Position numbers and translations under genes: made by a program. Shown piece by piece: positions 27,228-36,051 of a DNA stretch of 64,000 nucleotides. This DNA comes from Paucibacter sp. B2R-40 (lineage in GTDB: Bacteria; Pseudomonadota; Gammaproteobacteria; Burkholderiales; Burkholderiaceae_C): positions 62,001-126,000 of the forward strand of contig NZ_JAJIRP010000003.1 of the NCBI RefSeq assembly GCF_025717555.1, read 5' to 3'. The notes under the pieces were generated by a model. The model did no database searches. It was not told where the DNA came from and saw only the letters and a list, made by a program, of their open reading frames with translations. Numbering within the stretch: the first letter of the stretch is position 1; every line of letters begins with the position of its first letter.

Positions 27228-30200
27228 GCGATGAACCCACCTTGAGGCTGGCCCTGTCGCTGAGCCAACGCGAGGTTTGGCTGGATCAGCGGGCTTGGCC
27301 GGGCAGCGCGCACCTGAATATTGGTGGAATCGGTTTTTTTGTAGGCCCGCTCGACTTGGATCGCCTCAGGAAGGCCTTGCACATCCTCACTGAGCGCTCA
27401 GACGCCCTGCGCTTGGTGCCCTGCGTCGACGGCACACAGTACTTACTGCCCAGTTTCGAACCATGTTTGGCGCTGATTGAACTGGGCGACGTACTCGATC
27501 CGAAGCAGGCGGTGTGCGACTACTGGCAACACAGCATCAGCAATCCGTTCGAGCTCGGCGCCAGTCCGCCCTGGCGCTTCACGCTACTGCGTTCCAGCAG
27601 TCAATGGCACGGGGTGACGCTTCAGTTCCACCATCTGGTGATGGACGGCTGGGGCACGACACAAGTCATACGGACTTGGAGCGAGATTTACCAGCAGCTG
27701 GCCCGAGCCAAAGGCTGCGAAACGATCGCTGCGCCGAGCTACCAGGATTTCATCGCAGAGTCGCTGGCTTACAGAAGTTCGGCGCAGTTCGAGCGAGACG
27801 CCATTTACTGGCGCGATCAGATAGGGCACCAAAGTGAACGGCTAGCGGCGCCGATGATTGAGTCCCGCCACAAGCAAACCAAGAGCAAAGACTTGCCAGC
27901 AGCCGATATATTCAAAAATCGGCTGAGCAGGTCTGAATACGATGCTCTAGCACGCTCGGCCGAGGCCTTGGGCAGTAGCATCTTCCGTTGCCTTTTGGCT
28001 GCACTAGGTTTGTATTTTTCGCGGCTGCTCGGGCGAAGCTCGGTATTGATCGGTGTGCCCAGCCTGAATCGCTCGGGCCGAAGATTTCGCTCGACTCTAG
28101 GTATGTTTGTTGGCGTCTTGGCGGTGCAGCTAGAACTCAAGCCAGGCACTACCGGCGCAAAGCTGCTGCAACATGCGGGGCTTCAAATGCAAGGCGCATT
28201 GCGCCATGCGCGCTACCCCTTGAGCGCCTTGAGTCAATCCGCCCATTTGATGCGCGAAGGTCGCGACAGTGTGCTCGATGTCCTCTTGTCTTTTGAGGTG
28301 CAAGACTTCGGCGTCAATTTCGGCTCAGCTCAGTTTGTGGAATCTCGCCAATTGTTTAATGGTGTCGCGCGCTATCCACTGGCTGTCACTGTGTGCGAGT
28401 TTGATGCCCATGCCGACCCCGAGATGATTGTCGAAGCCAGCCAAGCCTGCTTCGCAACAGGAGAGCCGGAACTCTTAGCCCACAGGCTTTGGCACTTGGC
28501 TCAGGCCCTGACCGAGCAGCCAGACCGCCCGCTTGAGCAGTTAGACATCGTGCCACCCGAGGAGCGTTGGGCCTTGCTGGAAGGTCTGCACAAAGACCTC
28601 GCGCAACTCGATGCACCGCAAGCCTATATCGATTTGTTCGAGCATCAAGCGGCGCTCTGGCCGCAACGCTGCGCCTTGGTCTGGGACAGCGGCAGCCTCA
28701 GTTATGGCGAATTGGCGCAAAGGGTTGAATGGCTGGCCAAGCGCCTGCGCGCACTGGGCGCCGCGCGCAACAAGGTCGTCGCGATGGCGATCGAACGCTC
28801 GGCAAACATGGTCATCGCCTTGCTGGCCATTTCGCGCGCTGGTGCCGCATTTTTACCACTGGACCCGCAAGCCCCCAACGCTCGCCTGGCCGGTATCTTG
28901 GCCGACAGTGGCGCGGTAGCCTTGCTGGTTGATGACGCCGCTGTCGCTGGATTGGCGGCACTGCACAGCCGCTGCCTACACGTTCGTCTGAATGAGCATG
29001 AGACCCTTGACTCTGCAGTTCCGCCCCCGCAAGCACTTTGGTCCTGGGCCAGGGCAAGCGCCGATGATTTGGCGTATGTGCTGTTCACCTCGGGCTCGAG
29101 CGGCCGGCCCAAGGGGGTGATGGTCGAACATGGCGCCTTGTCGCGCCGTCTGGCTTGGCTTTCCCGCGTCTGGGCGATCGATGCCAAGGATCGCTCCGCC
29201 CAAGGCACTCAACTTGGCTTTGACCCTTCGCTGATCGAGCTCTTGTTGCCGCTGACGCAGGGTGCCAGCATTGCCTTGCCGCCGCCCGGGCGACTGCACC
29301 CACAGCGCTTGGCCGAGTTCATCCTCAAGCATGGCGCCACCTTCAGCGCCTTGGTGCCCTCCATCCTCCCCGGTCTTTTGGCGGGCTGGCGTGGCAAGCC
29401 GGGGCTGAAGCTGCGCGTAGCCTGTTGCGGCGGCGAGGTCTTGGCGCCCGAATTGGCGGCGCGCTTTGTGCGCGAAACCGGTGCCCAGCTGTTCAATGTC
29501 TACGGCCCGACCGAGGCCACCATCTTTGCCACAGCCTGGGACTGCTCGGCCGCTTCATCGACGCCCTCGCATGCCGAGGCACCGGACCGGCCAACGAGCG
29601 TGCCCTGCGCCGACTTGCCACTGGGTCGGCCAATAGATGACAGCCGCATCTATGTCCTAGGGCCGCAACAACAGGTGCTGCCATTCGGCGCCATTGGTGA
29701 CATCTATATCGGCGGTGGTGCGCTGGCTCGCGGCTATCTGGGGCGGCCCGATCTCGATCAAGATGCGTTTTGTCCCGATCCGTTCCTGGCTGCCCCGGCA
29801 TTGGCCGGGTCGGTGGTCGCTTTTCCGCGCATGTATCGCACCGGCGATCGAGGCTGGTTGGACGTTCTGGGACGACTGCACTTCAGCGGCCGCATCGATC
29901 GCCAAATCAAGCTGCGTGGTTACCGGATCGAACCCGGCGATATCGAGGCCGCTTGCTGCACGCTGGCGGGTGTCGAGCAAGCGATCGTGCAAAAAATTGA
30001 ACTCGGCGGCCAAGCGCTGCTGCATGCCTGGTTGGTCGGCAATGGCAGCACCGATTCGCAGGAACTGCAAGCCGGGCTGCGCCTGAGGCTGCCCGACTAT
30101 ATGCGGCCCAGCGGCTTCACTTGGCTGGAAGAGTTACCCCTGACAAGCACCGGCAAGATCGACTTGGCGGCCCTGCCGCTGCCGAGCGGCCAAGCCGCCC

Positions 30201-31210
30201 GCAGCAGCAGCCGGCGCCCGCCGGCTACGGCGATGGAGCAAGCGCTGCTCACGCTCTGGCAACAAGCACTGAGTCCGCGCGCGGCCAGCATTGGCATGGA
30301 CGATGATTTTTTTGAATTGGGTGGGGACTCTCTGGCCGCGCTGAGCATCCTGGCTGCGATGGAAGATCGCTTGGGTCGCCCCTTGCCCTTGCAACTGATC
30401 AGCGAGCATCCAAGCATCGCTCGTTTGGCGCGGGCATTGAGCTTGCCAATAACCAGGTCCGATGTATTGCGATCCCTCAGTGACCCGGTGGGCGCCGGCC
30501 CTGGCAACACGAATAGCAAAGTGCCGGCCATCTATTTGGCAGCCTCGGGCCATGGCGATGTGCTGCGGCTGCAGAACCTGGCGCAAGCGCTTCAGGGCGA
30601 CGCAGGGCTCTTCATGCTGCAAGCACCACTGACGCCTGCACCGACCACGATGCAGGAATTTGCCTCCTTGTACGCCGATAGCATCGAATCGCAGGGCCAG
30701 CATGGCGAGCGGCCCATTTGGCTGGCGGGCTTTTCGGTCGGCGGCGTGACCGCGCTGGAGACGGCGCTGGAATTGCAAAGGCGCGGCCGCAAGCCGCTGG
30801 GTTTGATGCTGCTCGACACCATCCACCCGGATGCGGTGTTTGGCGGCACCGCTTCTTGGCGCACGCTGGGCTGGTTGGTGCGCAAGCTGCATGTGCAGGA
30901 CCTCAGCATGAACGGCCGGCGTCTGAGCGCCATGTTCAGCGACCCCGGCCTGATCAGCCAGGTGTTGGCTTTGCGAGGCCATCGCTGCCATGCTTTTGAC
31001 GGCCCGGTGCTGCTGGTCAAATCAACCGGCTTGGCGAGCTGGAATCGACTGCTGTTTCAGGGTTGGCACCGCTTGATGCCCCAGCGCATACAGACTCAAT
31101 TGGTCAGCGGTCTGCATGGTTCCATCTTCGAGACTCAGCATGTGGACGAGTTGGCCGAGGCCGTGCGGCAGTTCCTGGCATCGGCCCAAATCGGACATGA
31201 GGACACATGA
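27206..31210 (+). CDS. single-module non-ribosomal peptide synthetase (C-A-T-TE)
   Basis: A 1334-residue enzyme. The condensation domain (about 10-450) has an intact catalytic HHLVMDG (His142-143). The adenylation domain (about 474-975) has core motifs FTSGSSGRPKG, NVYGPTEA, YRTGD and STGKIDLAALP. The thiolation domain DDFFELGGDSL carries the phosphopantetheine Ser1042. A type I thioesterase has the elbow GFSVGG (Ser1177), Asp1204 and His1304. With C first, it can accept an acyl donor, activate one amino acid and release the product itself. The start (ATG, GGAG 12 nt upstream) overlaps the patatin gene. No phosphopantetheinyl transferase or export gene of standard type is adjacent, but a VTT membrane protein overlaps its 3' end. 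Confidence 0.93.
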   Translation: MGLPQAVGDEPTLRLALSLSQREVWLDQRAWPGSAHLNIGGIGFFVGPLDLDRLRKALHILTERSDALRLVPCVDGTQYLLPSFEPCLALIELGDVLDPKQAVCDYWQHSISNPFELGASPPWRFTLLRSSSQWHGVTLQFHHLVMDGWGTTQVIRTWSEIYQQLARAKGCETIAAPSYQDFIAESLAYRSSAQFERDAIYWRDQIGHQSERLAAPMIESRHKQTKSKDLPAADIFKNRLSRSEYDALARSAEALGSSIFRCLLAALGLYFSRLLGRSSVLIGVPSLNRSGRRFRSTLGMFVGVLAVQLELKPGTTGAKLLQHAGLQMQGALRHARYPLSALSQSAHLMREGRDSVLDVLLSFEVQDFGVNFGSAQFVESRQLFNGVARYPLAVTVCEFDAHADPEMIVEASQACFATGEPELLAHRLWHLAQALTEQPDRPLEQLDIVPPEERWALLEGLHKDLAQLDAPQAYIDLFEHQAALWPQRCALVWDSGSLSYGELAQRVEWLAKRLRALGAARNKVVAMAIERSANMVIALLAISRAGAAFLPLDPQAPNARLAGILADSGAVALLVDDAAVAGLAALHSRCLHVRLNEHETLDSAVPPPQALWSWARASADDLAYVLFTSGSSGRPKGVMVEHGALSRRLAWLSRVWAIDAKDRSAQGTQLGFDPSLIELLLPLTQGASIALPPPGRLHPQRLAEFILKHGATFSALVPSILPGLLAGWRGKPGLKLRVACCGGEVLAPELAARFVRETGAQLFNVYGPTEATIFATAWDCSAASSTPSHAEAPDRPTSVPCADLPLGRPIDDSRIYVLGPQQQVLPFGAIGDIYIGGGALARGYLGRPDLDQDAFCPDPFLAAPALAGSVVAFPRMYRTGDRGWLDVLGRLHFSGRIDRQIKLRGYRIEPGDIEAACCTLAGVEQAIVQKIELGGQALLHAWLVGNGSTDSQELQAGLRLRLPDYMRPSGFTWLEELPLTSTGKIDLAALPLPSGQAARSSSRRPPATAMEQALLTLWQQALSPRAASIGMDDDFFELGGDSLAALSILAAMEDRLGRPLPLQLISEHPSIARLARALSLPITRSDVLRSLSDPVGAGPGNTNSKVPAIYLAASGHGDVLRLQNLAQALQGDAGLFMLQAPLTPAPTTMQEFASLYADSIESQGQHGERPIWLAGFSVGGVTALETALELQRRGRKPLGLMLLDTIHPDAVFGGTASWRTLGWLVRKLHVQDLSMNGRRLSAMFSDPGLISQVLALRGHRCHAFDGPVLLVKSTGLASWNRLLFQGWHRLMPQRIQTQLVSGLHGSIFETQHVDELAEAVRQFLASAQIGHEDT

Positions 31211-31911
31211 ACAATTCTGACAGCGCAGCGTTTACCGCCGACACACAGCGCCGACTCAGACTCAGGCGCCGACTGGCGCTGCTGGCGCTGCTGCTTGCGG
31301 GTTTGCTCGGACTGGCCCTGTTTTGGAGTGCCGGCAAGCTCGACCTCAACGCCTTGCTCGCTCAGTTGCGCAGCAGCGGCGCAGCCCTCGGCCCCGGCTT
31401 GGCAATGCTGGCTGCGGCGCTGGGGCTGACATTGGCGGTGCCGCTATCGGCGATCAGCCTGCTGCTGATCGCAGCACTTGGGCCTTGGCAGGGTTTTGCC
31501 TGCAGCATGGGCGCGGCACTGTTGTCCTCTGCCGCCAGCCACGCCATCGGCCGCGGCCTGGGCCATCAAGCGTTGCAAGGGCTGGCCGGGCCGCGCGTGC
31601 GCCAAGTCAGTGAGCAAATTGGCGACCGTGGTGTCTGGGCCGTGATCACGCTGCGCCTGCTGCCTCTGGCGCCGTTTGCGGTGGTCAATATGGTCGCTGG
31701 TGCCACCCATATCCGCTTGCGCGATATGTTGGTGGGCACCGCGATTGGCATGACGCCCAGCACCTTGGCGATGGCCTTCTTCATGGACCGCATCCTGCTC
31801 GCCTTGCAGCAAACCGGCCGGCGGGACTGGCTTTGGCTGGGCTTGTTTGGCCTGCTGCTCGTTTTCGCTCTGGCCTATGGCTTGCGCCGCTGGCGGCGAC
31901 TTGAAAGCTGA
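31207..31911 (+). CDS. VTT-domain (TVP38/TMEM64, DedA-like) membrane protein
   Basis: Inner-membrane protein of 234 residues with about five to six hydrophobic segments. The VTT-domain signature is seen in AVPLSAISLLLIAALGPW, GAALLSSAASHAIGR and RLLPLAPFAVVNMVAG. Relatives include DedA/UptA-type lipid-carrier flippases and the scramblase TMEM41B, so movement of a lipid across the membrane is a reasonable role. It overlaps the NRPS stop by ATGA, an unusually tight link that argues for function with the NRPS product or its lipid substrate. Confidence 0.88.
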   Translation: MNNSDSAAFTADTQRRLRLRRRLALLALLLAGLLGLALFWSAGKLDLNALLAQLRSSGAALGPGLAMLAAALGLTLAVPLSAISLLLIAALGPWQGFACSMGAALLSSAASHAIGRGLGHQALQGLAGPRVRQVSEQIGDRGVWAVITLRLLPLAPFAVVNMVAGATHIRLRDMLVGTAIGMTPSTLAMAFFMDRILLALQQTGRRDWLWLGLFGLLLVFALAYGLRRWRRLES

Positions 31912-31925
31912 CCGAAAATAGCGTC

Positions 31926-32402
31926 ATGCCATTTCGCCCCCTCACCCTGCCCACCAACTTAAGCGGTCGCCTCTGGCTAAGCTCGATGCCCGGCCGCCTC
32001 GAGTCCTGGCCCGCATTTCTGGACGAAGCCCGCCTGCGCGATCTCAATTTGGTGGTCTGCCTGAATCCGCTCGAAGAAATCGCCGGCCTGTCGCCCGCCT
32101 ATCACAAGGCGATTGCCGAAGGGCGCCTGCCGTTTCGTTGGCAGCATTTGCCCATGCGTGACTTTGGTCTGGGCGCCGATCCGGCTGCGCTCAAACTTGG
32201 TGTCGAGCAACTGACCCACAGTCTGCAACTCGGCGAGCAAGTGTTCTTGCATTGCGCCGCCGGCCTGGGCCGCACCGGCACAGTCGCCGCTTGCGTGCTC
32301 AAACAGGCCGGCCTGAGCCGGGACGCCGCGCTGGCGCATGTCCGGGCAGCGGGCTCTAACCCGCAATCCGCCGTGCAATCGGGCTGGATTGATCAGTTTT
32401 GA
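31926..32402 (+). CDS. dual-specificity/tyrosine phosphatase-like protein
   Basis: A 158-residue cytoplasmic protein with the cysteine-phosphatase P-loop HCAAGLGRTG (Cys-x5-Arg intact) and an upstream LPMRDFGLGADPAAL segment that could carry the general-acid Asp, as in CDKN3-like phosphatases. It starts 14 nt after the VTT gene and overlaps the next gene by 4 nt. The substrate (phosphoprotein, phosphoinositide-like lipid or nucleotide) is not predictable. Confidence 0.85.
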   Translation: MPFRPLTLPTNLSGRLWLSSMPGRLESWPAFLDEARLRDLNLVVCLNPLEEIAGLSPAYHKAIAEGRLPFRWQHLPMRDFGLGADPAALKLGVEQLTHSLQLGEQVFLHCAAGLGRTGTVAACVLKQAGLSRDAALAHVRAAGSNPQSAVQSGWIDQF

Positions 32403-33016
32403 ACCAGGCGCCGGCTTCCATCGAATTGCTGTTCGCCAACGATGAGCTGCTGCTCATCAACAAGCCGAGTGGCTTGCTGTCTGTACCGGGCCGTGGCGAG
32501 GACAAGCAAGATTGCGCGATCCGCCGCGTGCAGCAGCTGTACCCGGACGCTTTGATCGTGCACCGCCTGGACATGGCCACCTCGGGCTTGCTGATACTGG
32601 CGCGCGGCGCGGCCATGCAGCGCGCCTTGAGTATGGCGTTTGAGGCCAGGCGTGTGCATAAACGCTATGTGGCCATTTTGGCGGGCGAACTGGCCGGCCC
32701 AGATGAGGGCGAAGTCGACTTGCCTTTGATCACCGACTGGCCGAACCGGCCGCGCCAAAAAATTGACCATGCAATCGGCAAAGCCTCGTTGACGCGCTAC
32801 CGCGTACAGTCGCGCAGCGCAGGCCAGACCCGGCTTGAGTTGGAGCCGGTGACCGGCCGCACCCATCAACTGCGCGTGCATATGTTGGCGCTTGGCCACC
32901 CCATCATCGGCGACGCCCTGTATGGAGGGCAGGCCGCGGCGCGTTTGTACCTGCACGCCTGCTCGCTCGAACTGCCCGATTGGGGTCTGAGTTTTGAATC
33001 TTCAGCGGAGTTTTGA
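32399..33016 (+). CDS. RluA-family pseudouridine synthase
   Basis: Isomerises uridine to pseudouridine in rRNA and/or tRNA. The 205-residue protein is close in size to RluA (219). The catalytic motif HRLDMATSGLLI contains the essential Asp; LEPVTGRTHQLRVHM and GHPIIGDALYGG are the other family motifs. There is no S4 domain. The start is TTG at 32399 overlapping the previous stop (TTGA), since no in-frame ATG exists before the catalytic motif. Confidence 0.92.
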   Translation: MNQAPASIELLFANDELLLINKPSGLLSVPGRGEDKQDCAIRRVQQLYPDALIVHRLDMATSGLLILARGAAMQRALSMAFEARRVHKRYVAILAGELAGPDEGEVDLPLITDWPNRPRQKIDHAIGKASLTRYRVQSRSAGQTRLELEPVTGRTHQLRVHMLALGHPIIGDALYGGQAAARLYLHACSLELPDWGLSFESSAEF

Positions 33017-33020
33017 AAAA

Positions 33021-33665
33021 ATGGAATTAGCCCCGGCCGCCCTGCACTCACCCGCCGCCGAGCGCAATAAAGAAGTCATTCTGGAGGCCTTGTTGCAACT
33101 ATTGCCCGAGCAAGGTATCGGGCTGGAAATCGCCAGCGGGAGCGGCCAACATATAGCGCATTTCTCGGCCCATATGCCGGGTTGGAACTGGCTGGCCTCG
33201 GACCCAGCGCCCGAGGCCTTGGCCTCCATCGCCGCCTGGCACCCACTTGGCGCTCCTGGCGTGCAGCTTGATGTGCTGCAAACCGACTGGGCCTTGCCGA
33301 CCAGCCATCGAAGCTTGGACGCGCTGTACTGCGCCAATATGCTGCATATCTCGCCCTGGCAGACTTGCGCGGCATTGATGCGCGGCGCCGCGCACCACCT
33401 CGACGCGGCTGGACTGTTGCTGGTCTATGGCCCCTTTATCCAGGCCGCGGTGGATACCGCGCCCAGCAACCAGGCATTTGACGCCGACCTGCGCCGACGC
33501 AACCCGGCCTGGGGTTTACGCCATTTGGACGATGTCGCAGCCCAAGCCTTGGCCTGCCAGCTGCAATTGCGTGATGCGATCAAAATGCCCGCCAATAATC
33601 TGCTGTTGGTGTTTGAACAAACAAGCCATGCAAGCGCCTCCAATCCTGTGAAAGATCCCCTATGA
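33021..33665 (+). CDS. DUF938-family SAM-dependent methyltransferase
   Basis: A 214-residue Rossmann methyltransferase. LEIASGSGQHIAHFS is the SAM loop, WLASDPAPEALASI the acidic second motif, and ANMLHISPWQTC and LLLVYGPF are DUF938 features. ATG 33021 follows GGAG (33007-33010) with 10-nt spacing. It lies 4 nt after the pseudouridine synthase and overlaps the SDR start by ATGA. The substrate is unknown for this family. Confidence 0.88.
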   Translation: MELAPAALHSPAAERNKEVILEALLQLLPEQGIGLEIASGSGQHIAHFSAHMPGWNWLASDPAPEALASIAAWHPLGAPGVQLDVLQTDWALPTSHRSLDALYCANMLHISPWQTCAALMRGAAHHLDAAGLLLVYGPFIQAAVDTAPSNQAFDADLRRRNPAWGLRHLDDVAAQALACQLQLRDAIKMPANNLLLVFEQTSHASASNPVKDPL

Positions 33666-34432
33666 AACAGCAAGAGCTCTACATCGTCAGTGGTGCCTCA
33701 CGCGGCATGGGCGAAGCCATCGCCCAGCAATTGCTCCATCCCTCTCATGTGCTCATCGGCATCTCGCGCGGGCAAAGCGCGGCGCTGACTGCGGCCGCCT
33801 CGGCGCTGGGCGCGCCCTTGGAACAATGGCAATATGACTTGAGCCAGCCGCTGGAGGCTGCGCAAGCACTGCAGAACTGGCTGCAGGCTCAACCCAGCGG
33901 ACGCTTCAGCCGAGCCACCCTGATCAACAACGCCGGCCTGGTGCCCACGCCTGGCCCGGTCGAATGCGCATCCTTGGAGGAGCTCTCGGCGGCTATTCGG
34001 GTTGGCTTGGAAGCGTGTTTGCTTTTGAGCAGCGCGTTCTTGCGTGCCACGAGCGAGCTGGGTCATCAGCGGCGGATTCTGAATATCTCGTCTGGCCTGG
34101 GCCGCCGCGCCATGGCCGGCAGCGCCGCCTATTGCGCGGCGAAAGCCGGCATGGACAATTTGTCGAGCGCCATGGCGCTCGACGAAGCCTCCAAGGCAAA
34201 CGGCGCAACCATCGTCTCGCTGGCTCCCGGCATCATTGATACCGAGATGCAGGCGCAGCTGCGCGGCGGTGACCCGAGCAAATTTCCCGACCAAGCTGTT
34301 TTTGCCAATTTCAAAGCCAGCGGCCAACTGCTAAGCCCTGGCGATGCAGCCAGCAGGGTGTTGAGCTACCTTGCCAGGGCCAACTTTGGCGGCACGGTTT
34401 TGGCCGATGTGCGAGAACTCGAGGCGAGCTAA
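33662..34432 (+). CDS. short-chain dehydrogenase/reductase
   Basis: NAD(P)H-dependent oxidoreductase of 256 residues. It has the cofactor motif VSGASRGMGEAI, the structural NNAG, the catalytic Ser in ISSGLGRRAM and the YCAAK pair. The pattern resembles benzil reductase/sepiapterin-reductase-like SDRs, which act on small carbonyls. It closes the seven-gene plus-strand run; the next gene has its own strong ribosome-binding site 70 bp later. Confidence 0.88.
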   Translation: MKQQELYIVSGASRGMGEAIAQQLLHPSHVLIGISRGQSAALTAAASALGAPLEQWQYDLSQPLEAAQALQNWLQAQPSGRFSRATLINNAGLVPTPGPVECASLEELSAAIRVGLEACLLLSSAFLRATSELGHQRRILNISSGLGRRAMAGSAAYCAAKAGMDNLSSAMALDEASKANGATIVSLAPGIIDTEMQAQLRGGDPSKFPDQAVFANFKASGQLLSPGDAASRVLSYLARANFGGTVLADVRELEAS

Positions 34433-34501
34433 GGCTCTTGAAAGTCGCCAAGCCATCCCCACCTAGCGGCGATGGCCAATAGAGGCCTGGAGGAATTTTT
34501 T

Positions 34502-35431
34502 GTGAAACGAATTTTGATCTCAGCGGTGGTCGCGGTGTTGGCCCTGGGCTTGTCGTCGTTCGACGCCGAAGCCAAGCGCCTGGGCGGCGGCGGCTCGTCC
34601 GGCATGAAGCGCGCGGTCCCGCAGCAAACGCATGACGCCAGCAAGGGCACGCCCGCCCAGCAAGCCAGCCCAGCGCCTCAGCAAGCGGCACCCGCCGTCC
34701 CTGCCGCGCCGGCCGCAGCGGCGGCACCAAAACGCAATTGGATGGGCCCACTGGCCGGTCTGGCTGCGGGCTTGGGGATTGCCGCCTTGGCCAGCCATTT
34801 CGGCATGGGTGGCGCTCTGGCCAATGTGATGACCATGCTGCTGATCGGTGTGGCTGTGATGTTTGTGATCGGCTTTGTGATGCGCCGCATGCGCGCAGGC
34901 AAGGAACCCAGCACACAGGGCATGCAGTTCGCGGGGGCCGGGGCCCCGTTTCAGACCCAGCCACAGGCCGTTGCACCAGTGGACGTACTGCCCAGTGGCA
35001 GCGCTGCTGCGCCGGCTGCATTGGCCGCAGCTGCGGTCGTGCCTGCGGCGGTTGCCGCGAGTGACGGATTTGACAGTGCCGGCTTTGAGCAACTCGCCAA
35101 GCGCGTGTTTATTCGTTTGCAAGCAGCCAATGATGCCGGCGATCAAGCCGACCTGCGCCGCTTCACCACGCCAGAAATGTATGGCGTCGTGCAGCAAGAA
35201 TTATTGGACCGCAAGGGAGCCGCCCAGCGTACCGAGGTGCTGCAACTGGATGCCCGTGTGATTGAACGCGTGCAAGAGCATGGCCAGCAGATCGTCAGCG
35301 TGCGCTTTTGGGGCTTGATTCGCGAACAAAACGATGCTGCGGCGGAAAACTTCGACGAAATCTGGCATTTGGTCCGGCCTGTTGACGAGAGCCAAGAATG
35401 GGCGATCGCCGGCATCCAGGCCAGCGCTTGA
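34502..35431 (+). CDS. Tim44-like domain protein with signal peptide
   Basis: A 309-residue protein. The GTG at 34502 is chosen because GGAGG lies 8 nt upstream and a signal/anchor sequence (VKRILISAVVAVLALGLSS) follows. After a Gly/Ser/Pro/Ala-rich stretch come two hydrophobic segments (about residues 82-100 and 108-126). The C-terminal half (about 195-305) fits the Tim44-like fold: FEQLAKRVFIRLQAANDAGD, LRRFTTPEMYG and EIWHLVRPV. Bacterial members are common in betaproteobacteria, but their role is not settled. Confidence 0.85.
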   Translation: MKRILISAVVAVLALGLSSFDAEAKRLGGGGSSGMKRAVPQQTHDASKGTPAQQASPAPQQAAPAVPAAPAAAAAPKRNWMGPLAGLAAGLGIAALASHFGMGGALANVMTMLLIGVAVMFVIGFVMRRMRAGKEPSTQGMQFAGAGAPFQTQPQAVAPVDVLPSGSAAAPAALAAAAVVPAAVAASDGFDSAGFEQLAKRVFIRLQAANDAGDQADLRRFTTPEMYGVVQQELLDRKGAAQRTEVLQLDARVIERVQEHGQQIVSVRFWGLIREQNDAAAENFDEIWHLVRPVDESQEWAIAGIQASA

Positions 35432-35451
35432 TCCGTCTGCGTCGATGAAAC

Positions 35452-35480
35452 AAAAAAGGCCCGTTTGCACGGGCCTTTTT
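35452..35480. terminator. bidirectional terminator between convergent genes
   Basis: A6-GGCCCGT-TTGC-ACGGGCC-T5 is a 7-bp GC stem extended by A/T pairs and can act on both strands. Confidence 0.85.
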
Positions 35481-35499
35481 CTATGGCGATCACGCAAAG

Positions 35500-36051
35500 C
35501 TACAGATTGCGACCACTGCGGGCCACTGCCTCATAAGCCTTCAGCTCCGCCGCCACCGTGCGAGAGGATTGCTCATCCGCTGAACCCGGATAGCGCGCCA
35601 GGGTTGGGTGCATGAAGTCAAACGCGCGACGCTCCAGTACGTTCACCGTGCCGTCCTGATTCGCATCTGCCTCGTCGAACTCATTGGCAAGGTTTGCGCT
35701 CCCCTGTTTCGCAAGGGCACTGGCTTGCTCGGCACCTGCCGCAACCTGTTGAGTCGGCGCAGCAGTTGCTTGCTGCGTCACCGGGGTGGACGTGCCGGCA
35801 GTCTTCTCGGCATTGGCAGCATTGGCAGCGTTGGCGGCATTCTGCGACTGCGGGGCCGAGCCATCTTGCGGCTGCACCTTGGATTGCGCACGCCGCGCAC
35901 CTTCGCTCGAGATCTCCACCACGACCGAATCCTTGTCGGCCACAGCAATCGCACTCGGCTGAGGCGCGTCACGGCGCTTCAGTGACTCTTCGCCACTCGG
36001 ACGGGTCGGAGCCGGAATTTTTTCGGCGGCACCGGATACAGCATTAATCAT
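35500..36051 (-). CDS. EF-hand domain protein with Ala/Asn/Gln-rich linker
   Basis: A 183-residue protein starting at ATG 36051 behind GGAGG (36058-36062). The first two thirds are low-complexity (Ala, Gln, Ser, Asn, including a NAA repeat). Near residues 127-142 there is one canonical EF-hand loop, DANQDGTVNVLE, with Ca2+-ligating residues at positions 1, 3, 5, 7, 9 and 12. No signal peptide is evident. A single EF-hand may pair in a dimer. Calcium binding is predicted from the loop; the function is unknown. Confidence 0.75.
   Translation of the reverse strand: MINAVSGAAEKIPAPTRPSGEESLKRRDAPQPSAIAVADKDSVVVEISSEGARRAQSKVQPQDGSAPQSQNAANAANAANAEKTAGTSTPVTQQATAAPTQQVAAGAEQASALAKQGSANLANEFDEADANQDGTVNVLERRAFDFMHPTLARYPGSADEQSSRTVAAELKAYEAVARSGRNL
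35810..35845 (-). repeat. 9-nt tandem repeat encoding NAA units
   Basis: Four 9-nt units (plus-strand form GCATTGGCA, with the third and fourth diverged) encode repeated Asn-Ala-Ala in the linker of the EF-hand protein. Unit changes would not shift the frame. Confidence 0.75.
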
